Source: an uncultured Clostridia bacterium (GTDB lineage: Bacteria > Bacillota > Clostridia > Christensenellales > Aristaeellaceae). Taken from it: 47,627 nucleotides of DNA. The notes under the pieces were generated by a model that was given only the letters and a program-made list of their open reading frames with translations, did not search any database and had not been told where the DNA came from. Where the stretch lies: positions 1 through 47,627 of the forward strand of contig CAMVHE010000018.1 in assembly GCA_947167215.1 (NCBI GenBank). Direction: 5' to 3'. A program made the translations under genes and the position numbers. Every line of letters begins with the position of its first letter. The first letter of the stretch is position 1. Below are positions 14,733 to 22,610 of the stretch, piece after piece.

Positions 14733-15719
14733 TCAGAAAAGCGTTGTTCCTCCGGAAGCAAATTGGACAGGCAATTGAATCGAGTAGGGAATCCGCTGAG
14801 AGGAATCGCTCAGAATAAGATTGACACTGACTCTGGCCATTTCCTCCACCGGCTGAACGATGGTAGAACAGACCAGTTTCTGATCGCCGAAATGCCGGAC
14901 GCCGTCGTAACCGATAATCTGAACGTCTTTCGGCACGCGAATCCTGTTTTCAGTAAGAAAAGCAAGGACCTGATAGGCAAGAAGGTCGGTTGCACAGAAA
15001 ATCCCATCATAATCAAGTTTTCCATGCTGTATATGTGCTGAAAGAAAGGATTCAATCTCGGAAAAAGAAGCACTGTCGTTCAGACACTCGCAATGAAAAG
15101 GGATGCCTGCATCCGTACATGCTCTTACAAAGCCATCCTTGCGCTTGTCCGTTTCGTTGGGCAGGCTTGAACCAATGCGGATAAATGCGAGATGACGGCA
15201 GCCGTTTTCGATGAGCTTTTTTGCAGCCATCTCCCCACCCGCATAATTGTCACTGGAGACGCACGTGATATCCGGACCAAGGTTGCGGTCAATGGAGACA
15301 GCGGGAATGCCGGATGGAATGACGAGATCCGGATTATAGGTCAGACAGATAATGCCGGACACCATCTGCTCTTCGGAAAGATAGATATATGCCTGCTCCC
15401 GATCATAGTCGCTTTCTGTAAGCATCAGCAGCATCTCATAGGAACGGGCTGCCAGAGCCCGGCAGATGCAGTCCGCAAGCTTTGCAAAGAACGGATTATG
15501 AAGATTGGGAAGAATCACCTGAACAAAACTGGATTTGTTCATGCGCAGCGCCTTGGCATAGCGGTTGACATGATATCCCAGCTTTTCAACGGCAGCATCC
15601 ACCCGGAGCTGGTACTCCTGCTGGACAGGAATATTATTGATGACTTTGGATACTGTTCCGAGAGAGACGCCAGCTTCTCTGGCCACGTCCTTCATGGTTA
15701 TTTTTCTGTTTTCATTCAT
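14733..15719 (-). CDS. LacI-family transcriptional regulator (second of two in the operon)
   Basis: Regulator of 328 aa. The helix-turn-helix MKDVAREAGVSLGTVSKVIN is at residues 9-28, followed by a hinge region ending RYAKALRMNKSS and an effector domain of periplasmic-binding-protein type from about residue 64 (VQVILPNLHNPFFAKLADCI). It is the last gene of a minus-strand operon; its ATG overlaps the stop of the upstream gene as ATGA, so translation is coupled and its own ribosome site is weak. Having two LacI proteins in one operon suggests two sugar signals, or one local and one distant target. The ligand is not readable. Confidence 0.93.
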   Translation of the reverse strand: MNENRKITMKDVAREAGVSLGTVSKVINNIPVQQEYQLRVDAAVEKLGYHVNRYAKALRMNKSSFVQVILPNLHNPFFAKLADCICRALAARSYEMLLMLTESDYDREQAYIYLSEEQMVSGIICLTYNPDLVIPSGIPAVSIDRNLGPDITCVSSDNYAGGEMAAKKLIENGCRHLAFIRIGSSLPNETDKRKDGFVRACTDAGIPFHCECLNDSASFSEIESFLSAHIQHGKLDYDGIFCATDLLAYQVLAFLTENRIRVPKDVQIIGYDGVRHFGDQKLVCSTIVQPVEEMARVSVNLILSDSSQRIPYSIQLPVQFASGGTTLF

Positions 15720-16492
15720 ATTGCATCCCCGGAATCGATTTGAGTAAAAGAAGGAAGGGGGTCGGATGTCAGATAATCCAGATAGGAAAGAACGGCGGGA
15801 AGCCGTTTGGTGTTGCCAATCACGCCAAAGTAAACCTCATCGGAGAAAGAGGCGTTTTCAAAGAGTGGAAAGGCATTCATACAGATACCGTTAACGGCCT
15901 GACAGGTAACGGACTGATAAGGAATACTGTCATCCAGCGTATGCTCTATTTCGTTGTCTTTGAGGATGACCGTATTCTCGGTCAGGTAGGGAGCCGCACG
16001 GAGGTAAAGGGGGCTTTCCGGAAGAAGAAGGCTGTCGAGCGGCAGCAGATAATTGCGGGCGGACATAAGATCATATGCTTCCCGGTTCATGAACAGGACA
16101 TCCAGCTGTCCGGCATTGATGGCTGCAAGCGTTTTGAGCTGTGAAGCATAAGCATATTCATGGTTGCTGGTGGATGCATCCCTGCTCAGATACAGGGAGC
16201 GGTAAATGCGGATTTCTGACCTGCCGGGGGATTCTCCTTCATATTCTATATATGCATCACTCAGAGCATGTTCCAGATCTTCACCGACCACCGTGTTCGC
16301 ACAGCCAATGTAAAGCAGCACATCCTTATGGTTGATACGGATCGAAATAATGCTTCCGGCAATGATGAGAACAAGGGCTGCCAGAACCAGGGCAGGCTTG
16401 TAATACTCAAAGATATAGCCGATCTTTTCGGGCAGCGTCATGGAAGCAAAGGATGACCGGATCTGACTGCGCTCCGCCTCGGACAGCTTCAC
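15716..16492 (-). CDS. Membrane-anchored protein with extracytoplasmic domain, function unknown
   Basis: 258 aa, not assigned to a family. Residues 1-30 are a cytoplasmic N-terminus with LPEKIGYIFEYYKPAL, then one membrane helix ALVLAALVLIIAGSIISI (about 34-51), then an outside domain of 205 residues. That domain has features resembling a solute-binding protein: a LLYIGCANTVVGEDLEHAL strand-helix start, AAINAGQLDVLFMNREAYD near 130, and LLPLDSLLLPE. The DVLFMN region is like the ligand-interface strand of family 1 binding proteins. It overlaps both neighbours by ATGA (YesL upstream, LacI downstream), so the three are tightly coupled. It might be a tethered sugar sensor or transport accessory; this is a guess from fold hints and position. 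Confidence 0.75.
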   Translation of the reverse strand: MKLSEAERSQIRSSFASMTLPEKIGYIFEYYKPALVLAALVLIIAGSIISIRINHKDVLLYIGCANTVVGEDLEHALSDAYIEYEGESPGRSEIRIYRSLYLSRDASTSNHEYAYASQLKTLAAINAGQLDVLFMNREAYDLMSARNYLLPLDSLLLPESPLYLRAAPYLTENTVILKDNEIEHTLDDSIPYQSVTCQAVNGICMNAFPLFENASFSDEVYFGVIGNTKRLPAVLSYLDYLTSDPLPSFTQIDSGDAI

Positions 16493-17190
16493 ACCAGCCC
16501 TCCGGGAAGGGAATCATCCTCATCCGAATCCGTTTCTTCCGTGGCCTGGTCTTCCTTAGGCGCATTGGGATCATAGGTTAAGGGGCCAATGACCTTGAGC
16601 AGAACATGGGCACTGAGAACGGCACAGAGACCTTCGCCGAATATGATCAGCGGGGTGAAAACATTGGTGACCAGAAAGAACATGGCATAGTGGATGAAGA
16701 AAACCACAAGCGTAACGAAAAGGTAATGGGTACCGATGAGAAAGGCATTTTTGAACATGTTTGCGGTAGTGTTGCTGGCAATGGAGAGGAGCGGAAAAAT
16801 ATAGCAGAGTTCAATGGCATAAGCAATGGCTCCTGCAATAATTGCTGCCAGCATGAGCGTCCAGAGGACGGCGGGGGTACCGGTGGAGGTGCTCATCAGG
16901 CGGTGGACCAGGATACCGTCGGCGGCCAGAAGGAGGCCCGTGCCCAGCATGATCAGCCAGATGAGAGTAGCCTGCTTAAAATTCTGCCTAAAGGAACGGA
17001 AGAACATGACCGTGATATAGCTGCCTTCATTTTTTGCGATTTTAAAGGAAGTGTAGTAAAGGGCAGTGGTGGATGCGCCGATGGTGAAAATCGGCAGGCA
17101 GCAGATCAGCCAGAGGACGTTCAGACAGCAGCTGTAGCTGAGTTTCAGAAATAGCTGGCCGAATTTGCTCTCATAGGAAAAAAAACGCAT
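16489..17190 (-). CDS. yesL: YesL-family membrane protein (DUF624)
   Basis: Polytopic membrane protein of 233 aa with five or six hydrophobic segments. The N-terminus MRFFSYESKFGQLFLKLS followed by LNVLWLICCLPIFTIGAS (about residues 24-41) is diagnostic for DUF624/YesL, which is found beside sugar ABC importers and glycosidases in Firmicutes. Its biochemical role is not established; a transport accessory role is usually assumed. The C-terminus is acidic (TEETDSDEDDSLPGGLV), which I have not seen emphasised for the family. The start ATG is preceded by AGGAGGTCC. It follows the LacI gene by 27 bp and overlaps the next gene by 4 bp. Confidence 0.88.
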   Translation of the reverse strand: MRFFSYESKFGQLFLKLSYSCCLNVLWLICCLPIFTIGASTTALYYTSFKIAKNEGSYITVMFFRSFRQNFKQATLIWLIMLGTGLLLAADGILVHRLMSTSTGTPAVLWTLMLAAIIAGAIAYAIELCYIFPLLSIASNTTANMFKNAFLIGTHYLFVTLVVFFIHYAMFFLVTNVFTPLIIFGEGLCAVLSAHVLLKVIGPLTYDPNAPKEDQATEETDSDEDDSLPGGLV

Positions 17191-17217
17191 GATGGACCTC
17201 CTGAAAAAATGGGATGG

Positions 17218-18240
17218 TTAGAGTCTGGTGGAATCCCGGTAGATCAGTTCCGTTTCAGTGTGCATGATGCGGAAGTCAAGACCCGGTTCGTTGATTCGCG
17301 TAAGAAGCAGATGCATTGCTGAAATGGCCATGATCTGGGTATGAATATGTACGGTCGTTAAGGAAGGGGTCATAATGCGGGAGTTGGGAGAATCATCAAA
17401 ACCGCAGAAAAGCACATCGCCCGGTATGGATTTCCCCAGCTTTTTCAGAATATAAATGGCATCATCCGCCGCAAAGTCGTTTGCACAGATAAAGACCTCC
17501 GGCAGATCCGGAAGGGCAGACAGAACTTCTTCCAGACGTTCGCGGTCATTGGTTTTGATGCAGAACCGATCATCAACCGGCACATTGGCCATGAGCATCG
17601 CACACCGGAAAGCAGTATAGCGTTCATAGAAGGACTGGCAATGCTCATAGTCACCGATAAAACCGATTTTGCGCTTGCCGCGGATCAGCATGTCATTGAC
17701 AAAACGTGTGATTGCTGTCGTGTTATCCATATAAAGCTGATCTGCTGCAAGGTCAATCCCGTCCCTTTTATGCGGTCCATCCACGAAAAGCAGAGGGAGT
17801 CCCAGACCGCACAGCATTTCGTCATAGGAACGGTCAAACATTTCAATGCAGATAATGGCACTGGCCTGCTCCGGGATAAAAGAGAAGGGGAGCGTGCGGC
17901 ACAGGAGATTTTCCCGTTCTACCCGGTGGGTTACCAGCGAGTATCCCATCTGAAGAAGCTCGGGCTTCAGCTTGTCAAGCAGGAGAGAAGCAAAATGAGA
18001 AGGGGCAATATTGTCGCCCAGAAGCAGGGCGATTTCTTTTATGTTCTGCGTCTCGCGGACAAGAACGTTTTTCTGCAGGCCGACATAGGAAAACTGCTTA
18101 TACCCCATCTCGACAGCCTTTTGAAGGATCCGTTCGCGGGTAGCTTCTGCCAGTCCCTCCGTGTTATTGATTGCCTTGGATACGGTATTGCGGGAAACGC
18201 CAAGCTCATCCGCAATATCCTGAATGGTAACTTTTTTCAT
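17218..18240 (-). CDS. LacI-family transcriptional regulator (first gene of operon)
   Basis: Regulator of 340 aa. The HTH TIQDIADELGVSRNTVSKAI is at residues 4-23; the spacer to the effector domain has an extra stretch (FSYVGLQKNVLVRETQNIKE), so the hinge is atypical in lacking the usual short SxxARxL helix. The effector domain starts with IALLLGDNIAPSHFASLLLD and ends with a normal LacI C-terminus (TELIYRDSTRL). No good ribosome site precedes the ATG. It is divergent, across a 728 bp region, from the sucrose/fructan operon. Three GTGCAAATGCAC-like sites in that region are likely targets of this protein or of its operon mate at 14733. Confidence 0.92.
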   Translation of the reverse strand: MKKVTIQDIADELGVSRNTVSKAINNTEGLAEATRERILQKAVEMGYKQFSYVGLQKNVLVRETQNIKEIALLLGDNIAPSHFASLLLDKLKPELLQMGYSLVTHRVERENLLCRTLPFSFIPEQASAIICIEMFDRSYDEMLCGLGLPLLFVDGPHKRDGIDLAADQLYMDNTTAITRFVNDMLIRGKRKIGFIGDYEHCQSFYERYTAFRCAMLMANVPVDDRFCIKTNDRERLEEVLSALPDLPEVFICANDFAADDAIYILKKLGKSIPGDVLFCGFDDSPNSRIMTPSLTTVHIHTQIMAISAMHLLLTRINEPGLDFRIMHTETELIYRDSTRL

Positions 18241-18714
18241 CCATCATAAACAGGGAGCCCCCGGCCTCTATAGGCCCCGGGAGGAATTGCGTTCCGCAAA
18301 CTGCCTTTTCTCCCTGCATCCTTTCTATTAAATAATGATTGGCTGTCTGCAGCAGCCTGAGTTTTTCGCAGGATGCCGGGTCCGTAATGCCGGTTCCGTC
18401 CAGCCTGACATAATATCCTGAAGAGCGTCTGCTCTTAATGAAGCATTCCTCCTTGCCGCGGCGAACCTTATCCTCCTTCTCCACGGGTGAAAGAGCTTTT
18501 TACTGCCGCCATACCGCTCCTGCCTGTCACAGCTTTTCATATGCGGTCAACAGAACCGCAGGTCAGGTGATGCCTCCATGGTTGTTATGGCTCTTGCATC
18601 ATGGGTCCCTCAGATCTTCGGCTGGTCAGCCGGGCTCTGCTTCAGGCCCGCACTTCAAGCCCTCGGGTTTAAGCGGCGGGTAGTTGATGCAATCGGAATC
18701 CTCCTTAAAGAAAC
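18241..18714. other. Long leader of the LacI-YesL operon, possibly a decayed insertion element
   Basis: This stretch has no gene I can support. If the minus promoter at 18722-18750 is used, it is a 470 nt leader. A GC-rich inverted repeat lies at about 18258-18285 near the LacI start. At 18649-18683 a palindrome-like segment CCCGCACTTC...GGCGGG is followed by TAGTTGA, which resembles the right ends of IS200/IS605-type elements. An open frame of 92 codons on the minus strand (from 18484) has no convincing start site or family and overlaps the LacI start, so I do not call it a gene. Confidence 0.35.
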
Positions 18715-18721
18715 GAAGCAT

Positions 18722-18750
18722 ATTGTAACATGGAATATTGCAAATGTCAA
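18722..18750 (-). promoter_or_regulatory. Promoter of the LacI-YesL operon
   Basis: Minus strand: -35 TTGACA (18745-18750), 17 bp, -10 TACAAT (18722-18727), close to consensus. It points toward the LacI gene at 18240 and stands about 30 bp from the first operator-like palindrome. Confidence 0.68.
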
Positions 18751-18778
18751 ATTTTGAACGAATTATTTTTTGCATAAA

Positions 18779-18936
18779 TTGTGCAAATGCACAATTATCA
18801 TTTTAATTGCATACAATCGCAAAATATTTATGCAAATGCTCAAAAAATATATTGACACCCAATAGACCGGATGATAATATATGAAGCAACCCCCTAACTG
18901 ATAGGTGCATATGCAATCTGCCAGTGCAAATGCACA
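18779..18936 (+). promoter_or_regulatory. Operator cluster and promoter of the sucrose/fructan operon
   Basis: Three related palindromes share the core TGCAAATGC: TTGTGCAAATGCACAA at 18779-18794, TATGCAAATGCTCA at 18829-18842, and AGTGCAAATGCACAC at 18923-18937. A further perfect palindrome TGCATATGCA lies at 18906-18915. Among them is a strong promoter: -35 TTGACA (18852-18857), 17 bp, -10 TAATAT (18875-18880). Sites upstream and downstream of the promoter, with centres about 50 and 94 bp apart, suit looping or roadblock repression by a LacI protein encoded next door. Confidence 0.7.
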
Positions 18937-18968
18937 CATGAGGGGAGATTAGTTAAAGGAGGATTATA

Positions 18969-19910
18969 ATGAAAAAGCCCTTGTCTGCTAAAGAAAAAGT
19001 GCCCCTCAATACGAGAGTGCACAACACACTTGTGTATCTACGGCAGCACTGGCAGCTTTACCTCATCTTCATGTTGCCGGCGTTTGTGCTGACGGTTGTC
19101 TTCCGCTACATCCCGATGGGCGGCATTGCAATCGCCTTCATGGACTACAATCCGTTCCGCGGCCTGCTGGGCAGTGAATGGGTTGGATTTGAGCATTTTG
19201 AACGCTTCCTGTCCTCGCCTGACTTCATGAACTACTTGATGAACACTCTGAAACTGAGCGTGTTTGGTCTCCTGTGGGGATTTCCAGCACCTATTCTGCT
19301 GGCATTTCTGCTTAACCGAATACTCAGCTCCAAAATCAAGCAGAAGGTTCAGCTGGTATTGTACATGCCCAACTTCATCTCCGTTATCGTTCTTTGCGGT
19401 ATTGTCCGCATTATCCTCTCTCCCACCGGCATGATCAATATGTTCCTGGGCACATCCTGGAATTTCATGACCATGCCCCAGGCTTTCCGTACAATCTATA
19501 TTGCCAGTGGCATTTGGCAGGGCGCTGGCTGGTCTTCCATCATTTACACTGCGGCATTATCCAATGCAAGCAAAGACCTGAAGGAAGCTGCGGTTATTGA
19601 CGGTGCAAATCTGATTCAGCAGATTAAAACAGTGGAATGGCCTGCAATTAAGGACACGGTTCTTATTCAGTTCATTATGGCTGTCGGCAACATCATGAGC
19701 GTCGGTTTTGAAAAGGCCTATGCTTTGCAGACGGACCTGAACATGGGTGCCTCCGAAATCATTTCCACCTATGTGTATAAAAAAGGTCTTCTGGATGGCG
19801 ACTACGGCTTCTCCACAGCAGTCGGCCTGTTTAACACGGTCATCAATATTGTCCTGCTGGTCTCCATGAATGCCATTGTCAAGAAAATGAATGAAGGCAA
19901 AGGCATTTAA
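18969..19910 (+). CDS. Carbohydrate ABC transporter permease, LplB-like
   Basis: Membrane subunit of an importer, 313 aa, ATG with AAAGGAGG 8 bp upstream. About six membrane segments; the N-terminal motif YLIFMLPAFVLTVVFRYIPM and GGIAIAFMDYNPF are typical LplB features. The EAA loop reads LKEAAVIDGANLIQQIKTV. It is the first gene of an operon that continues with a second permease, binding protein, GH32, fructokinase and ATPase, which suggests sucrose or fructo-oligosaccharide uptake. Confidence 0.9.
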   Translation: MKKPLSAKEKVPLNTRVHNTLVYLRQHWQLYLIFMLPAFVLTVVFRYIPMGGIAIAFMDYNPFRGLLGSEWVGFEHFERFLSSPDFMNYLMNTLKLSVFGLLWGFPAPILLAFLLNRILSSKIKQKVQLVLYMPNFISVIVLCGIVRIILSPTGMINMFLGTSWNFMTMPQAFRTIYIASGIWQGAGWSSIIYTAALSNASKDLKEAAVIDGANLIQQIKTVEWPAIKDTVLIQFIMAVGNIMSVGFEKAYALQTDLNMGASEIISTYVYKKGLLDGDYGFSTAVGLFNTVINIVLLVSMNAIVKKMNEGKGI

Positions 19911-19927
19911 GGAAAGGAAGTGAGCAA

Positions 19928-20848
19928 ATGAGCGTTGCAAATGTTCCGATTAAGAAGAAGAGCGAGTTTGCAAAGTATCCCACAGGTGATAAAGCGATTC
20001 TGATTGTCGCCTATGTGATTCTCGGCATATTCCTTGCCGCTATCATCGTTCCTGTGGTCTACATCATCCTGGCTTCCTTCATTGATCCTATTACGCTGCA
20101 GAACAAAGGCGTTACCTTTGATTTCAGCAAATGGACTACTACCGCGTATCAGCGTGTTCTGACGAACAGCATGATCTGGGTGGGCTTCAAGAACGCCCTC
20201 ATTTATTCTGTGCTCTTTACGCTGATATCTGTAGCTGTAACCCTGCTGGCCGCTTATCCGATGTCCCGTTCGGATTTCCGGTTTAAACGGTTCTTCAACA
20301 CCATCTATGTCATTACCATGTTTTTCGGCGGCGGACTGATCCCGACTTACCTGCTGATCAGCGATCTGGGAATGCTGAATACGATCTGGGCAATTCTTCT
20401 GCCCGGCGCTTTCAGTGTCTGGAACATGATCATAGCCCGCACCTATTATCAGGGCGTTCCGAGAGATCTCGAAGAAGCCGCCTCCATCGACGGCGCGTCA
20501 GAAATGACTTTCTTCTTCAAGATTCTGCTCCCGGTATGCACACCCATTATTGCCACCATCTGCATGTGGCAGTTTGTAGGCATGTGGAACAGCTACTTTG
20601 ATGCAATGATCTATCTGAACGATGCATCCAAGCAACCCCTGCAGCTGGTTCTGAGGGGCATCCTGATTCAGAGCCAGCCCGAACCCGGCATGGTTTCTGA
20701 TATGCAGAGTACCGCCGAACGTGCCCAGCTTGCAGAACTTCTCAAGTATGCAACCATTATTATTTCCAGTCTTCCTCTTCTGATCATGTATCCTTTCTTC
20801 CAGAGATACTTTGACAGCGGCATCATGGCCGGTGCTGTGAAAGGATAA
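19928..20848 (+). CDS. Carbohydrate ABC transporter permease, YtcP-like
   Basis: Partner membrane subunit of 306 aa, 17 bp after the first permease, with an AGGAAG site. A hydrophilic start of 20 residues precedes the first membrane helix (AILIVAYVILGIFLAAIIVP). The EAA loop reads LEEAASIDGASEMTFFFKIL and the C-terminus FDSGIMAGAVKG matches the YtcP group, like the protein at 810-1754. The gene is followed by 56 bp containing the AAAGGAG site of the binding-protein gene. Confidence 0.9.
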   Translation: MSVANVPIKKKSEFAKYPTGDKAILIVAYVILGIFLAAIIVPVVYIILASFIDPITLQNKGVTFDFSKWTTTAYQRVLTNSMIWVGFKNALIYSVLFTLISVAVTLLAAYPMSRSDFRFKRFFNTIYVITMFFGGGLIPTYLLISDLGMLNTIWAILLPGAFSVWNMIIARTYYQGVPRDLEEAASIDGASEMTFFFKILLPVCTPIIATICMWQFVGMWNSYFDAMIYLNDASKQPLQLVLRGILIQSQPEPGMVSDMQSTAERAQLAELLKYATIIISSLPLLIMYPFFQRYFDSGIMAGAVKG

Positions 20849-20904
20849 ACTGTTTTGTTTCATGCAGGCAGCAATGTCTGAAAAAAGTAAAGGAGATAAA
20901 CAAT

Positions 20905-22512
20905 ATGAAGACTATCGCAAAGATCCTCGTTCTCTGCCTCTGCCTTGCCCTGACGGCAAGCCTGGCTCTGGCCGACTATACCTTCCCGCTGGAGAAGACC
21001 GCAACCTTCACCGCACTAACGAACTTCCCGGTCGGCACCGAATCCAATCCCAACAACCGCACGATCTTCAAGCGTCTTGAGGAAGCCACCAACGTTCATG
21101 TGGAATGGCGTACCATCCAGAGCGATCAGTGGGGCGAGAAAATCACCCTCGAAATGTCCAATGCAAAGACCCTGCCGGAACTGGTTTTCAACGCCGGATT
21201 CGGCGACACCCAGCTTCAGCGTTATGCAAAGCAGGGCGCCATCATTCCGCTGGAGAGCTATATTGACTCCTGCATGCCCAACCTCTCCAAAGTATTCGAG
21301 GAAGCTCCCGAATACCGCACCATGTGCACCGACGTAAACGGCCATATCTGGGCTTTCCCGTGGATTGAGCAGCTCGGTTATGAAAAGACCGCTATTCAGA
21401 CCGTCTCCAACATGCCGTTCATCAACGTAGCCTGGCTGAACTTCCTCGGCATCGAGATGCCCACCACCGTGGACGAGTTTGAGGCTGCCCTGATTGCTTT
21501 CCGCGACAACGCCGACAAGCTGAAGGCTGAGTTCAAGATCGACGGCTCCATCATCCCCATGTCCTTCATCATGAATGATGGTTCCCAGGATCCGTACATC
21601 CTCATCAACGGCTTCGGCGAGGGATATGGCGATGTGGACAACGGCCGTCATATCGCTGTCACCAATGACAAGAAAGTTATCTCCACCGCAACCCAGGAAG
21701 GCTTCCGGAAGGGAACCGAATGGATGCATAAGCTGTATACCGAAGGCCTGATCGACCCCGAAGCATTTACTCAGGAATGGTCCACCTATGTCGCCAAGGG
21801 CAAGTCTGGCCGCTATGGCGTCTGCTTCTCCTGGGACGTTGCCAATATCGCCACCCTGGAAGGCTGGGCTCCGCTGCCTGTGCTGACCGCTGACGTACGC
21901 AACCTCACTCCTCAGAACACTTCCTACACTTCCGGTTTCGACCGCGGCCGGTGCGTCGTAACTGCAACCTGCAAGAACCCCGAACTGGTCTGCGCATGGA
22001 TTGACCAGATGTATGATCCGATGCAGTCCCCGCAGAACAACTGGGGCACCTATGGCGAGGATGATGATTTTGATATCTTCGTAATGGGAACCAATGATGC
22101 CGGCGAGCCCATGCTGCGCCATGCACCTCTCGGCGATGCCTCTCCTGTGGAAGTCCGCGAAGCTGAGAGCGTCAACGGACCTCTTGCCATCCTGGACAGC
22201 TACTACGGCGTTTATGTCACCCTGCCCGATGACGCTGCATACCGTCTCGACTGGATCAAGGACATCTACACCCCCGACATGAACAATGAATATGTCTATC
22301 CGAACGTATTCATGAACGAGAACGACAACAAGGAATGCTCCAATCTTTCTGCTGATCTCACCAAGTGCATCAACACCGCCAAATCCAACTGGGTTATGAA
22401 CGGCCTCACGGATGCCGATTGGAACCAGTTCCAGAACGACCTCAAAGCCTATGGCCTTGACAAGTATCTGGAGATCCATCAGAAGTACCTGGATGCCTTC
22501 TTTGCCGAGTAA
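20905..22512 (+). CDS. Sugar ABC transporter solute-binding protein, LplA-like
   Basis: Extracellular binding protein of 535 aa. The signal peptide MKTIAKILVLCLCLALTASL ends in ALA before DYTFPLEK; the two cysteines are inside the hydrophobic core and not at a lipobox position. The mature part follows the LplA pattern (RLEEATNVHVEW near 55, then LPELVFNAGFGDTQLQRYA and a long aromatic C-terminal region), with the usual length for this family. It ends with DKYLEIHQKYLDAFFAE, typical of the group. A hairpin after the stop may protect its message. Downstream GH32 and fructokinase suggest fructose-containing oligosaccharides as ligand. Confidence 0.9.
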   Translation: MKTIAKILVLCLCLALTASLALADYTFPLEKTATFTALTNFPVGTESNPNNRTIFKRLEEATNVHVEWRTIQSDQWGEKITLEMSNAKTLPELVFNAGFGDTQLQRYAKQGAIIPLESYIDSCMPNLSKVFEEAPEYRTMCTDVNGHIWAFPWIEQLGYEKTAIQTVSNMPFINVAWLNFLGIEMPTTVDEFEAALIAFRDNADKLKAEFKIDGSIIPMSFIMNDGSQDPYILINGFGEGYGDVDNGRHIAVTNDKKVISTATQEGFRKGTEWMHKLYTEGLIDPEAFTQEWSTYVAKGKSGRYGVCFSWDVANIATLEGWAPLPVLTADVRNLTPQNTSYTSGFDRGRCVVTATCKNPELVCAWIDQMYDPMQSPQNNWGTYGEDDDFDIFVMGTNDAGEPMLRHAPLGDASPVEVREAESVNGPLAILDSYYGVYVTLPDDAAYRLDWIKDIYTPDMNNEYVYPNVFMNENDNKECSNLSADLTKCINTAKSNWVMNGLTDADWNQFQNDLKAYGLDKYLEIHQKYLDAFFAE

Positions 22513-22542
22513 TTAAAACCCCGATTCAATATGCTTTTCAAT

Positions 22543-22580
22543 ATGCTTTCCTCTCTCCTCACCGGGGGAGAGGAAAGCAT
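22543..22580 (+). other. Intercistronic hairpin after the binding-protein gene
   Basis: A 13 bp perfect stem ATGCTTTCCTCTC / GAGAGGAAAGCAT lies between the binding-protein stop and the GH32 start, with no T run after it. This is not a normal terminator; a role in message stability or segmental expression is more likely. Confidence 0.65.
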
Positions 22581-22610
22581 TCCAGAAAACAATTCAGGAA
22601 GGTAGTGCGT

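Noticed and set aside
18206-18484. A 92-codon minus-strand frame upstream of and overlapping the LacI start
   Set aside because: Its ribosome site does not match its ATG, no family is recognised, and it runs into the LacI gene in another frame; treated as leader sequence.
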